64,000 bases of DNA from Streptomyces smyrnaeus (GTDB lineage Bacteria > Actinomycetota > Actinomycetes > Streptomycetales > Streptomycetaceae). The DNA is taken from positions 158,185 to 222,184 of the forward strand of contig NZ_JAFFZM010000017.1 in assembly GCF_017676345.1 (NCBI RefSeq), written 5' to 3'. The position numbers were made by a program, and so were the translations under genes. Positions 7,820 through 15,663 of the stretch are shown piece after piece. The notes under the pieces are model-generated. The model had not been told where the DNA came from. It did not search any database and worked only from the letters and a program-made list of their open reading frames with translations. Within the stretch, counting starts at the first letter, position 1, and every line of letters starts with the position of its first letter.

Positions 7820-8845
7820 GTGAGGGTGAGTCTCAAGGACGTGGCCGAGCACGCGGGCGTCTCGGTCAAGACCGTCTCGAACGTGGTGAACAAGTACCAG
7901 CACGTCACGCCCGCCACCCGGCACAAGGTGCAGCAGGCCATCGACGTGCTCGGCTACCGGCCCAACCCCACAGCCCGCCATCTGCGCAAAGGCCGTACGG
8001 GCATCCTCGCCCTCGCCGTGCCCGAACTGGGCAACCCCTACTTCGCCGAACTGGCCGGAGCCGTGGTCGACGCCGCCGCCGAGCACGACTACACGGTGCT
8101 GCTCGACCACACCCAGGGCCGCCGCGACCGCGAACTCCTGGTCGCCCAGGGCTTCCGCACCCGGGTCATCGACGGTCTGATCCTCAACCCGCTGGAACTG
8201 GAGGCCGAGGACCTGGCGGCGCGCACCGACGAGGTGCCTCTCGTGCTGATCGGCGAGCGACGCTACGACCTGCCCTACGACCACATCGCGATCGACAACG
8301 TCGCGGCGGCGCGCACCGCCGTGCGGCACCTGCTGGACATCGGGCGGCGCCGCATCGCCTTCGTGGGCGCCCGCCGCGACCGGCCCAGCAGGCCCGCGCA
8401 TCTGCGGCTGCTGGGCTGGCAGACGGAGCTGGCGGCGTCCGGGCTCGCCGCGGACGACGCACTGGTGGGACGGGTGGAGGGGTGGGAGCGCGCGGACGGG
8501 GCCGCGGCGATGGCGGCGCTGCTGGACTCCGGGCAGCGACCGGACGCGGTCTTCGCCTACAACGACCTCGTGGCCATCGGGGCGATGCGGCTGCTGGCCG
8601 AGCGCGGGTTGCGGGTGCCGCAGGACGTCGCGGTGGTGGGGTTCGACGATCTGACGGAGGGCCGGTACGGCATGGTGTCGCTCACGACGGTGGCGCCGGA
8701 CAAGCGGGCGATAGCCCGGCTGGCCGTGGAGTCGGTGGTGCTCCGCATCGGTGGCGGGGCCGGCGCTCCTGAGGGCCCCCGGCAACTGCGGCCGGGCTTC
8801 CGGCTCCTGGAGCGGGAGAGCACGCTGGGCCGCCCCGACGGGTGA
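7820..8845 (+). CDS. LacI-family transcriptional regulator
   Basis: 341 aa from a GTG at 7820, about 10 nt after a GGGGGGAG sequence; another GTG at 7826 is possible. The N-terminal helix-turn-helix and hinge are textbook: LKDVAEHAGVSVKTVSNVVN and then GYRPNPTARHLRKGRTG. The periplasmic-binding-protein-like effector domain follows (LALAVPELGNPYFAEL, VIDGLILNP, HIAIDNVAAA, FAYNDLVAIGAMRLL, VAVVGFDDL). It should repress the neighbouring secreted glycosidase until a sugar inducer binds. Divergent placement and the operator-like dyad between the genes support this. Confidence 0.94.
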   Translation: MRVSLKDVAEHAGVSVKTVSNVVNKYQHVTPATRHKVQQAIDVLGYRPNPTARHLRKGRTGILALAVPELGNPYFAELAGAVVDAAAEHDYTVLLDHTQGRRDRELLVAQGFRTRVIDGLILNPLELEAEDLAARTDEVPLVLIGERRYDLPYDHIAIDNVAAARTAVRHLLDIGRRRIAFVGARRDRPSRPAHLRLLGWQTELAASGLAADDALVGRVEGWERADGAAAMAALLDSGQRPDAVFAYNDLVAIGAMRLLAERGLRVPQDVAVVGFDDLTEGRYGMVSLTTVAPDKRAIARLAVESVVLRIGGGAGAPEGPRQLRPGFRLLERESTLGRPDG

Positions 8846-8868
8846 GGAACTGTCGGCGGGGGCCCGGA

Positions 8869-8962
8869 CCGCGGGCGGGGGCGCGGGCGGGGGCCTTTCG
8901 CCACGTCTTGGGACGAGTGCGGTTTTCCAACGATGGAAAGCCGCAGGAGCCCCCGCCCGCGG
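8869..8962. terminator. Nested inverted repeats between convergent genes
   Basis: CCGCGGGCGGGGGC (8869-8882) pairs perfectly with GCCCCCGCCCGCGG (8949-8962). A partial second copy of the left arm at 8882-8894 could pair instead. Inside the loop, GGTTTTCCA/TGGAAAGCC (8921-8929 and 8934-8942) forms a 9-bp stem with one wobble and an ACGA loop. Placement between the lacI stop and the peptidase stop suggests a bidirectional terminator. Confidence 0.45.
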
Positions 8963-8980
8963 AACCTCGTCGCGCAGCGG

Positions 8981-10093
8981 TCAGACGTCCACCCCGCGGC
9001 TGCGCAGCCACGGCACCGGGTCGATGCCCGAGCCGACCTCGGGGGTGACCCGGACCTCGAAGTGCAGGTGCGGGCCGGTGGAGTTGCCGGTGTTGCCGGA
9101 GAGGCCGATCTGCTCCCCCGCCCGTACGTGCTCGCCCGGCTTGGTCTGGATGCGCGAGAGATGCGCGTACTGCGTGTAGTAGCCGTTGGGGTGCCTGATG
9201 ACGATGTGGTTGCCGAAGGGGCCGCCGCAGTTCGTCTTGACGACGGTGCCCGCGCCGACGGCCCGGACCGGGGTGCCGACCTCCACCGCGAAGTCCTGGC
9301 CGGTATGGCTGTTCGACCAGCGCTTGCCCGAGGAGGCGAAGCCCGCCGACAGCGTATAGCCCTTGACCGGCGCCACCCACTTCCCGCTGCCGGCCGCCCG
9401 GCGCTCGCCCGGCGGGCTGTAGGCGCAGCCCCCGGAGCCCGGCTCGGCCCGCAGCGCCGCGCGCGAGATCGGCCCTGCGGCCCGTGCCGCGCGTTCCTCC
9501 CGTGCCTCCCGCAGCCGCTCCCTGGCCTGCGCCAGCCGCCGTTCGACGAGGCGCTTGGCGCGCCGCTGCCGCTCGGTTTCGGCCTTCAGTTCGCCCAGCT
9601 GGGTCCGCCGGCGCTCCCGGTCCCGCACGAGGTCGCGCTGGGTGGTCTTCGTGGTGTGCAGCAGCCGCCGGAAGGCGAGGTCGCCCTGGCGCTGCGAGCG
9701 GAGCCTGTCGAGCAGGGTGTCCGGGGTGCTGGTCATCAGCAGCCGGGTGGCCGGGGCCCAGCCGCCCTCCTGGTACTGCCGACGGGCCACCGCGCCGAGC
9801 TGCCGGTGCAGCCGCCGCAGCCGCTCCTCCCCTCTGCTGACGGCCCGTGCGGCCCGGGCGACCGCCGCCCGTTGCACTGCTGCCTTGCGGTGGGCGGCCT
9901 CGTAGCGAGCCGAGGCAGCTGCGGCCTCCCGGTAGAGCGAGGCGATCCGGGCGGGCAGCGGCTGCGCGGCCTCGGCCGCGCCCCGGGCGGGTGCGGTGCC
10001 CGCGGCCTGCGGCGCGCCGGCGGCGAGCACCGCCGCACACACCAGCGCTGCCAGCGGCACAGCTGCCCGTCTCTTTCGTACGACCTGAGTCAT
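8981..10093 (-). CDS. Secreted M23-family peptidoglycan endopeptidase with coiled coil
   Basis: 370 aa. Signal peptide at residues 1 to about 32 (basic start, then LAALVCAAVLAAGAPQAAG). Residues about 50-215 are rich in Arg, Glu, Ala and Gln and should form a long coiled coil, as in EnvC/NlpD-type or RipA-associated proteins. The C-terminal LytM domain has the zinc motifs HTGQDF and HLHFE and the family sequences SAGFASSGKRW and GNHIVIRHPNGYYTQYAHLS. It is expected to cut stem-peptide cross-links in the cell wall; because all zinc ligands are present it should be active. The coiled coil suggests regulated activity. The 127 bp upstream hold no riboswitch that I can recognise. Confidence 0.93.
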   Translation of the reverse strand: MTQVVRKRRAAVPLAALVCAAVLAAGAPQAAGTAPARGAAEAAQPLPARIASLYREAAAASARYEAAHRKAAVQRAAVARAARAVSRGEERLRRLHRQLGAVARRQYQEGGWAPATRLLMTSTPDTLLDRLRSQRQGDLAFRRLLHTTKTTQRDLVRDRERRRTQLGELKAETERQRRAKRLVERRLAQARERLREAREERAARAAGPISRAALRAEPGSGGCAYSPPGERRAAGSGKWVAPVKGYTLSAGFASSGKRWSNSHTGQDFAVEVGTPVRAVGAGTVVKTNCGGPFGNHIVIRHPNGYYTQYAHLSRIQTKPGEHVRAGEQIGLSGNTGNSTGPHLHFEVRVTPEVGSGIDPVPWLRSRGVDV

Positions 10094-10220
10094 GGCACGA
10101 TCGTGCGGCCGTGCGCGGCGTCAGAGGCGTCGCACGGGCGCGGCACGCGGGCGGCTTGGGCCGTTCGTCGCAGCGCCCTGTCCCCAGGACGGGTGCTTTT
10201 TCGGGCGGCGCGAGAGGGCC

Positions 10221-11801
10221 TCAGCCGTGCGGGGAGGTGGCCGCCTCCCGCTCCGGGCGCCCGGAACGGTCGGGGACCCCGGCCTCGCCGCCGTCCTTCC
10301 CGGGCCGGGGGCGCAGCAGCACCCAGGCCAGCACGGCGGCGACCGCGAGCAGTGCCGCACCGGCCAGCCCGGTGATCTGGACACCGCGCGAGAAGGCGGA
10401 CCTGGCCTCGGCGACCAGTGCCTGGCCGGGGCCGCCGCCCAGTCGCGCGGCGGCGGCCAGGGCGTTGCCGAGCGTCTCGCGGGCGGCGTCCAGCACCCGC
10501 GCCGGCACCCCGTCCACCGGGTCGAGGCCCATCCGGTACGCGGAGGAGAGCACGCTGCCCAGCACGGCGACGCCGAGCGCGCCGCCCAGCTCGATACCGG
10601 TCTCGGAGACGGCCGAGGCGGCGCCCGCCCGCTCGGGCGGAACGGTGGCGAGCACCATGCTGTTGGTCAGCGTCATCACCGTCCCCACGCCCAGGCTCAC
10701 CAGGCAGAAGGCGAGGACGACGACGGCCACCCCGTGCCCCAGCGGCAGCGCCGTCAGCGCCGCGAAGCCGAGCGCCGCGGTCGCCAGCCCGGCGGTGATC
10801 AGCTGCCGTACGCCGGTGCGCCGGGCCGCGGCGGCGGCGAAGAATCCGGAGGCGACCGAGAGGGCGGCGCCGGGCAGCAGCATCACTCCGCCGCGCAGCG
10901 GCGAGAGGCCCTCGGACAGCTGCAGGAACTGCGGGATGAAGAAGAGCGATCCGGCCATCACGAAGATCACGAGCACATTGGTGACGATCGCGGCGGAGAA
11001 GTGCCGGATACGGAAGAGGGAGATGTCGATGAGCGGGTCGGCGAGGGTGCGCTGGCGCCGTACGAACACGGCGCCGAAGGCCAGCCCCACGGCGAGGAAC
11101 GGCACGGCCCGCAGCTGGTCGCCGTGTGCGAACGTCTTGACGGCGTAGACGGCGGGCAGCACCGTCAGCAGGGTGAGGGCCGCGCTGAGCAGGTCGAAGC
11201 GGCCCGGCCTGGGGTCCTTGGTCTCGGGCACCAGCAGCGGCAGCCCGGCCAGGGCGAGCAGCACCAGCGGAAGGTTGATCAGGAAGACCGAGCCCCACCA
11301 GAAGTGCTCCAGCAGCAGCCCGCCGACGACGGGGCCGAGAGCCGAACCGGCGCTGAAGGCGGAGCCCCAGGCGGCGACGGCGACCATCCGCTGGCGCTCG
11401 TCGCGGAACATGTTGCGCAGCAGCGAGAGGGTGGAGGGCATCAGCGTCGCGCCCGCCACGCCGAGCAGGACGCGGGCCGCGATGAGCGCGCCCGCGCTGG
11501 GGGCGTAGGCGGCGAGCGCGGAGGCGACGCCGAATCCGGCGCAGCCGATCATCAGCAGCTTGCGCCTGCCTATTCGGTCGCCGAGGGTGCCCATGGTCAC
11601 CAGCAGCCCGGCGAGCACGAAGGAGTAGATGTCCACGAGCCACAGCAGTTGGGTGCTGGAGGGGGCGAGGTCCTCGCTGAGCGCGGGGACGGCGAAGCCC
11701 AGGACCGTGAGGTCTATCGCGATCAGCAGCACGGGCAGGGTGAGGATCAGCAGGCCGGCCCACTCCCGGGGGCCGGCCTTCACGGTCATGTCCTGCGCCA
11801 T
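10221..11801 (-). CDS. DHA2-family (EmrB/QacA-like) multidrug MFS exporter
   Basis: 526 aa, about 14 hydrophobic segments. The first helix contains LLIAIDLTVLGFAVPALS. Motif A is seen as LGDRIGRRKLLMIG, and motif C-like sequence GSALGPVVGGLLLEHF is typical of proton-coupled drug exporters. The start ATG at 11801 is preceded by a GGAG, and a long in-frame extension upstream is not supported. It diverges from a TetR gene at 11964, and the gap holds two palindromes. This arrangement strongly suggests an inducible drug efflux pump repressed by the TetR protein. Substrate unknown. Confidence 0.92.
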   Translation of the reverse strand: MAQDMTVKAGPREWAGLLILTLPVLLIAIDLTVLGFAVPALSEDLAPSSTQLLWLVDIYSFVLAGLLVTMGTLGDRIGRRKLLMIGCAGFGVASALAAYAPSAGALIAARVLLGVAGATLMPSTLSLLRNMFRDERQRMVAVAAWGSAFSAGSALGPVVGGLLLEHFWWGSVFLINLPLVLLALAGLPLLVPETKDPRPGRFDLLSAALTLLTVLPAVYAVKTFAHGDQLRAVPFLAVGLAFGAVFVRRQRTLADPLIDISLFRIRHFSAAIVTNVLVIFVMAGSLFFIPQFLQLSEGLSPLRGGVMLLPGAALSVASGFFAAAAARRTGVRQLITAGLATAALGFAALTALPLGHGVAVVVLAFCLVSLGVGTVMTLTNSMVLATVPPERAGAASAVSETGIELGGALGVAVLGSVLSSAYRMGLDPVDGVPARVLDAARETLGNALAAAARLGGGPGQALVAEARSAFSRGVQITGLAGAALLAVAAVLAWVLLRPRPGKDGGEAGVPDRSGRPEREAATSPHG

Positions 11802-11891
11802 GGCTCGGTTTCTCCGTTCTTGCGTTCGTGCGGCGTCGCTCGTACGTGGTGCGGCGGGACGGTCCGGCCCCGGCGTCCGCGGTGCCGGGCA

Positions 11892-11937
11892 TTTTGTGTA
11901 CGGACGTACATAAATCTGTGTACTAGGGTACACAAAA
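11892..11937. promoter_or_regulatory. Two palindromic TetR operators
   Basis: Site 1 is TGTGTAC-GGAC-GTACATA (11895-11912) and site 2 is TGTGTAC-TAGG-GTACACA (11917-11934), which is perfect. The centres are 22 bp apart, about two helical turns. The flanks also match each other: TTTTGTGTAC at 11892-11901 and GTACACAAAA at 11928-11937. The TAGGGT at 11924-11929 could be the -10 box of the tetR gene, so a bound repressor would block it. Occupation by the adjacent TetR protein is inferred. Confidence 0.75.
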
Positions 11938-11963
11938 ACCGCCGGAACGGAGAAAGACGGGCA

Positions 11964-12530
11964 GTGCCGATGGGAGCCAAGCGAGGGCCGGCCGACCCCG
12001 GGCGCCGGGAGCGGATCATGGCGGCCACCGAGCGGATCCTGCTGGAGCACGGCATCGCGGGGCTCAGCCACCGCGCGGTCGCCCGCGAGGCGGACGTCCC
12101 GCTCGGCTCCACGACCTACTACTTCGCCACCCTGGACGAGCTGCTCGACGCGGCCACCCGCAGGCTCAGCGAGCGCTACGCACGCCGGCTGCGCACCTGG
12201 GGGGCGGAACTGGGCCAGATCACCCGTGCCGGACTGGTGGAGGCGCTGGCCGACCTGGTGGAGACGCTGCTGCGCGACGACCGCGCCGCGCTGGTTCTCT
12301 CCTTCGAACTGTCGGCCGCCGCCATGCGCAGACCCGAACTGCGCGACTCGGCGCTGCTGTACGCCGAGACCGAGCGCCAGGTGCTGGGCGCACACACCGA
12401 CGAGCGCACGGCCCGGGCACTCTCCCGCGTCCTCGACGGCTTGCTGCTGCACTCCCTCGCCGCGGCCACCCCACCCACCCGCTCGGACATCACCGGGCCG
12501 CTCGCGGCGCTGCTCACCCCCGACGACTGA
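11964..12530 (+). CDS. TetR-family repressor of the divergent exporter
   Basis: 188 aa from a GTG at 11964 (GGAG 11 nt upstream); an ATG at 11970 is the alternative. The N-terminal helix-turn-helix reads ILLEHGIAGLSHRAVAREADVPLGSTTYYFATLDEL, a standard TetR DNA-binding domain with the YYF signature (shown here in parts: GLSHRAVAREADV, GSTTYYF). The C-terminal ligand domain is mostly helical (DRAALVLSFELSAAAMRRPEL). It is transcribed away from the DHA2 exporter gene and most likely binds the two operators in the shared promoter region. The inducer is probably an exporter substrate. Confidence 0.9.
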   Translation: MPMGAKRGPADPGRRERIMAATERILLEHGIAGLSHRAVAREADVPLGSTTYYFATLDELLDAATRRLSERYARRLRTWGAELGQITRAGLVEALADLVETLLRDDRAALVLSFELSAAAMRRPELRDSALLYAETERQVLGAHTDERTARALSRVLDGLLLHSLAAATPPTRSDITGPLAALLTPDD

Positions 12531-12589
12531 GCGCACGGCGGCCCCGCGCTCACCCTTGAGAGGGTCGAGCGCGGGGCCGCTGTGCGCTC
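12529..12589. terminator. Long nested hairpin after the tetR gene
   Basis: GCGGCCCCGCGCTC (12538-12551) pairs with GAGCGCGGGGCCGC (12567-12580), a perfect 14-bp stem. An inner ACCCT/AGGGT stem lies between them, and an outer GAGCGCAC (12529-12536) pairs with GTGCGCTC (12582-12589). It starts on the tetR stop codon, so it is a strong intrinsic-type terminator. The next 100 bases to 12691 hold nothing recognisable. Confidence 0.8.
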
Positions 12590-12691
12590 AGGATCTGCTT
12601 CTGGCTGCCGTGGCCGTCCGCCTTGTCCGGCCGCCACCTCCGCCGCCTTCTCCCGGATCGGGCAGCCATCGGCGTCGGCGCGCACCCGGGG

Positions 12692-13066
12692 TCAGCCGGG
12701 GCCGCCGCTGCCGAAGGATCCGCTCTTGCCCGGCTCCCACTTCTTGCGCGTCGGCGGCTCGCCGGGGTGGTGCTCGCGGTCGCCCTGATCGTGCACACCG
12801 CTGTGCGGCAGCCGACGGACCCCGTCGCGGGGCATCTCGTCCGGCTCGCGGTTCTCCGTGACCTCCTGGACCGGGCCACCGTCGGGCAGGTGCGGCTGCT
12901 CGTCGGGCTCGGGCGGTTCGGGCTCGCGGTTCTTGATCCGGATGCCGAGCCAGACGGCGCCGATCAGCGCGGCCACGATCAACAGCCCGATGAGCCCGGG
13001 AACCAGACCCACCAGATGGTCACGGGCGGCGACGTCCATGGCCGTCCCGATGACGTCCGCGTTCAT
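12692..13066 (-). CDS. DUF6479-like small membrane protein
   Basis: 124 aa. One membrane helix near the N-terminus (LVGLVPGLIGLLIVAALIGAVWLGIRI, in parts) is followed by a long hydrophilic tail rich in Pro, Glu and His. The tail ends in the Gly/Ser-rich sequence KKWEPGKSGSFGSGGPG. This architecture and the ending match, as I recall them, the DUF6479 proteins common in streptomycetes. Function is unknown. The ATG at 13066 is the natural start. It stands alone; 13067-13222 holds no gene and may carry its promoter. Confidence 0.75.
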   Translation of the reverse strand: MNADVIGTAMDVAARDHLVGLVPGLIGLLIVAALIGAVWLGIRIKNREPEPPEPDEQPHLPDGGPVQEVTENREPDEMPRDGVRRLPHSGVHDQGDREHHPGEPPTRKKWEPGKSGSFGSGGPG

Positions 13067-13222
13067 GTGCTCAGCCCCCTTCGGCTCGCGGTGTCACCCT
13101 CGGGGTTTCCGTGGGGGACCGAAGGAAACCTGGCCGGACCCGGGAAGCGAACATCTGAGCGATACGGCATGCGCGGTCCCCGCCCCGTACTCGGTCCACG
13201 TCCTGTTCAGCCCGCGGCGTGT

Positions 13223-13942
13223 TCAGTCCGCGTCGTGCGATCCGGAGACGGCGCGCCCGTTAACCGCCAGTACCCCGGGCACCTCCATCAGCTCGCCCAC
13301 CAGCTCCGGCACCGAGCCGGAACCCGACACCGCGAGGGTGAGCTTGGTCAGCTCCGGCCGCGGCTCCCCCACCTGCTCGACATTGGTCTCGGTCACCACG
13401 AAACCGCGCTCCGTGCACAGCGACAGCGCGTTGCGCAACACACCCCGCCCCTCCTCGTAGGTGAGCCGCAGATGGCCCGGCACCGCCCCCGGCAGCCGGT
13501 CGCTGACCTTGGTGAAGCCCCAGACGGTGAGGAAGTGCATGGCCACCGTCGCAACGGCCAGCAGCGGCAGCCCCGCACCGCAGGCCATTCCGACCGCGGC
13601 CGAGACCCATACGATCGCCGCCGTCGTCAGCCCGCGCACCACGTCGCGGCGCAGGAAGATGACGCCACCGCCGAGGAACCCGACGCCGGAGACGACCTGC
13701 GCCGCGACCCGGGACGGATCGATGGAGATGTCCTCCATGCCCATCAGATCGGCGAAGCCGTACTTGCTGACCAGCATGAAGAGCGCGGCGCCCAGCCCCA
13801 CCAGCGCGTGGGTGCGCAGACCCGCGCTCTTGTTCTTGGCCCGCCGCTCCAGGCCGATCAGTGAGGTCAGGAGGAAAGCCAGCGCGAGGTTGGCCACCTG
13901 CGGCCAGCCCTGGCCGAGGGAAGAGTAGAACGCGTCGTTCAT
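13223..13942 (-). CDS. MgtC/SapB-family membrane protein
   Basis: 239 aa. Four to five N-terminal membrane helices carry the family signatures LLTSLIGLERRAKNKSAGLRTHALVGLGAALFM (in parts: LIGLERR, SAGLRTHALVGLGAA) and VSGVGFLGGGVIFLRRD, followed by RGLTTAAIVWVSAAVGMACG. The C-terminal part (about 155-239) is an ACT-like soluble domain. MgtC proteins are linked to low-magnesium growth and modulation of the F-ATPase or membrane potential. The gene begins only 28 nt after the stop of gvpK on the same strand, so it may be read through from the gas vesicle operon. That link is inferred from spacing alone. Confidence 0.9.
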   Translation of the reverse strand: MNDAFYSSLGQGWPQVANLALAFLLTSLIGLERRAKNKSAGLRTHALVGLGAALFMLVSKYGFADLMGMEDISIDPSRVAAQVVSGVGFLGGGVIFLRRDVVRGLTTAAIVWVSAAVGMACGAGLPLLAVATVAMHFLTVWGFTKVSDRLPGAVPGHLRLTYEEGRGVLRNALSLCTERGFVVTETNVEQVGEPRPELTKLTLAVSGSGSVPELVGELMEVPGVLAVNGRAVSGSHDAD

Positions 13943-13970
13943 ATCCGAGGTCTAACAGCTTCGGGTGTCA

Positions 13971-14306
13971 TCAGTCGGTAGGCAGCAGGGGACCCAGCGG
14001 GCCGAGATCCAGGTTCAGCTCCTCGGGCGTCAGCCCGAACCGTTCCCGCAACAGCTCCATCCGGTCCTCCAGCAGCATGAGCGTCATTCCGATCCGCTCC
14101 TCCTGGTCCTCGTCAAGGTCCCCCACCTCCACCCGGCGCAGGGCCTGTCGCTCCACCAGTTGCCGCAGCAGCTCGACGATGGTGAGCACCAGTGCGGCCA
14201 GATCGCGCTCCACGGTGTCGGGGTCGAAGTCGAGCCGCCGGGTCGCGGAGGCCGGTGTCCCGCGCGCCCCTGTCCCGGGTGTCCCCGTCTCGGATGCTCG
14301 GGTCAC
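13971..14306 (-). CDS. gvpK: Gas vesicle protein GvpK
   Basis: 111 aa. After a 25-residue Thr/Gly/Pro-rich start comes the GvpK domain: FDPDTVERDLAALVLTIVELLRQLVERQALRRVEVGDL (in parts: DLAALVLTIVELLRQL, ERQALRRVE) then ERIGMTLMLLEDRMELLRERF. It ends with a short acidic LNLDLGPLGPLL tail. GvpK is a minor protein needed for assembly of the protein-walled gas vesicle. The ATG overlaps the end of gvpS (14303-14306). It is the last gvp gene of the operon. Confidence 0.92.
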   Translation of the reverse strand: MTRASETGTPGTGARGTPASATRRLDFDPDTVERDLAALVLTIVELLRQLVERQALRRVEVGDLDEDQEERIGMTLMLLEDRMELLRERFGLTPEELNLDLGPLGPLLPTD

Positions 14307-14554
14307 AGTGGCTGCCCTCCCTCCCAGGGCGAGGGGACGCGTGCGTTGACGGAGCTGATCAGGGCCCGCAGGTCGATCCGCACCAGGTCCACGTCGGCGA
14401 TCCCCAAGGTGAGCGACCCGGTGAGGACCGCTCCGGTGCCCAGCAGCCGGTCCAGCAGATCGACCAGGGCGACCTGCCGCCGGGCCAGCGGCTGCTCGGA
14501 GTCGACAGCCACCGGCCCGCGCGGCGCGGGCGGCTCAGCAGACGGCGCTGTCAT
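14303..14554 (-). CDS. gvpS: Gas vesicle protein, GvpA/J-like (GvpS)
   Basis: 83 aa from the ATG at 14554, which has GGAGG 7 nt upstream; an ATG at 14572 is in frame but lacks such a site. The core LVDLLDRLLGTGAVLTGSLTLGIADVDLVRIDLRALISSV (in parts: DLLDRLLGTGAVLTG, LTLGIADVDLVRIDLRALI) has the strand-turn-strand pattern of GvpA/J proteins. The position between gvpL and gvpK is that of gvpS in Streptomyces clusters. It probably initiates or caps the vesicle shell. The start overlaps the gvpL coding end by 20 nt. Confidence 0.85.
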   Translation of the reverse strand: MTAPSAEPPAPRGPVAVDSEQPLARRQVALVDLLDRLLGTGAVLTGSLTLGIADVDLVRIDLRALISSVNARVPSPWEGGQPL

Positions 14555-15332
14555 GGACACCCTCCCGCTCATCGGGCGCGTCCGACGCGGCGAACGAGTA
14601 CGGCGCCCACGGGCCGGTCAGCTCGACCCGGACGGCCGGGTCGTGTGCGCCCAACTGCTCCACACGGCCCACGAACTCCTCCGCCCGCTCGCGGGGCACC
14701 AGATAGGCCGCGTTGAGCAGGTTCTGCCCGGACACCTGGGACAGCTGCGGATTCTGCGCGGGATACACCCGTACGTCCTCGGCCTGCGCCGTGAGCGCCG
14801 CGTGCAGCGCACGGCCCAGCTCCTCGGCCTCCTGCAGCGCGTTCTCCCGCGAGGTGACCTCCTGCCTGCGCCGGCGCAGGAACTCCCGCCCGCTGGTCGG
14901 GGCCGGTGCCGCTGCCGGGGCCGGTTCGGGCGCCCGCTGCGCGTAGACCTTCACGCCCCACTCGACGCGGCCCGCCAGCCTGTCGAGGGTGGCCAGGAAC
15001 TCCTGGCTGCCCTCCGCCAGTGCGCGCCGGACCCCGTCGTCGTCCCGGTAGACGGTCGCCAGGCGCAGCGGAAGCGGGCAGGTGAGCGCGGTGAGCGCGT
15101 CGACCACCGCCTGGTGGGCGCGGGCCGTCCGCTCCAGCCAACCGAGGTCCTCCAGCCGGGCGTGCAGCGCCTCCTGCCCGAATTCCTCCTCGGGGACCTT
15201 GCTGACCACCGCCTGCAGTCCCGCGTGGTCGACGACGTACGGGACGGAGCCGCTCACGCCCCGTACGTCGTCGGGCAACGGGGCCTCGAGGGGTGCGGTC
15301 ACCGCGTAGACGTACCGCAGTTCACCGTTCAT
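14535..15332 (-). CDS. gvpL: Gas vesicle protein GvpL (GvpL/F family)
   Basis: 265 aa. It opens with RYVYAVTAPLEAPLP, the ferredoxin-like first domain of GvpL/F proteins. Family sequences follow: LGWLERTARAHQAVVDALTA, LPLRLATVYRDDDGVRRAL and RVEWGVKVYAQ. The C-terminal domain ends in GPWAPYSFA, the usual final strand (compare GPLPPYSF in the gvpF at 17360). GvpL is a minor structural or assembly partner of GvpA. Its start lies 11 nt inside the gvpJ end. Confidence 0.92.
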   Translation of the reverse strand: MNGELRYVYAVTAPLEAPLPDDVRGVSGSVPYVVDHAGLQAVVSKVPEEEFGQEALHARLEDLGWLERTARAHQAVVDALTALTCPLPLRLATVYRDDDGVRRALAEGSQEFLATLDRLAGRVEWGVKVYAQRAPEPAPAAAPAPTSGREFLRRRRQEVTSRENALQEAEELGRALHAALTAQAEDVRVYPAQNPQLSQVSGQNLLNAAYLVPRERAEEFVGRVEQLGAHDPAVRVELTGPWAPYSFAASDAPDEREGVHDSAVC

Positions 15333-15663
15333 GGCGCTCTCCCTCCAGGCGTTCCGGATTCCGCTGTTCCAGTTCGGCGACGCGTCGGCGCAGCCGCTCG
15401 TTCTCCTCGGACAGTTCGGTCCGGCGGGCGTTGGAGCTGAGCGCGGGATCGGTCTCCCACCAGTCGATGCCCATCTCCTTGGCCTTGTCGACGGAGGCGA
15501 CGATCAACCGGAGCTTGATGGTGAGCAGCTCGATGTCGAGCAGGTTGATGCGGATGTCACCCGCGATCACCACGCCCTTGTCGAGAACCCGTTCGAGGAT
15601 GTCGGCGAGGTTGGCGCTGCTGCCGCTGTCGTAGCGCTCGGGCAGCCTGCTGGGCGTCGTCAT
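15322..15663 (-). CDS. gvpJ: Gas vesicle protein GvpJ (GvpA-like)
   Basis: 113 aa. Residues about 17-65 are a GvpA/J core (ANLADILERVLDKGVVIAG, IRINLLDIELLTIKLRLIVASVDKA). A Glu/Arg-rich coiled-coil segment follows (LSEENERLRRRVAELEQRN), which GvpA proper lacks. The core sequence and position after gvpZ match gvpJ. The start ATG overlaps the gvpZ stop by 4 nt. Confidence 0.9.
   Translation of the reverse strand: MTTPSRLPERYDSGSSANLADILERVLDKGVVIAGDIRINLLDIELLTIKLRLIVASVDKAKEMGIDWWETDPALSSNARRTELSEENERLRRRVAELEQRNPERLEGERHER

Noticed and set aside
8921..8942. Second LacI operator (TTTTCCAACGATGGAAA)
   Set aside because: It resembles one but lies between two convergent gene ends, so a hairpin terminator is the simpler reading.
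10094..10220. Possible c-di-AMP (ydaO-type) riboswitch before the M23 peptidase
   Set aside because: Such switches precede cell-wall hydrolase genes in streptomycetes, but the conserved sequence blocks were not found in this 127-bp gap.
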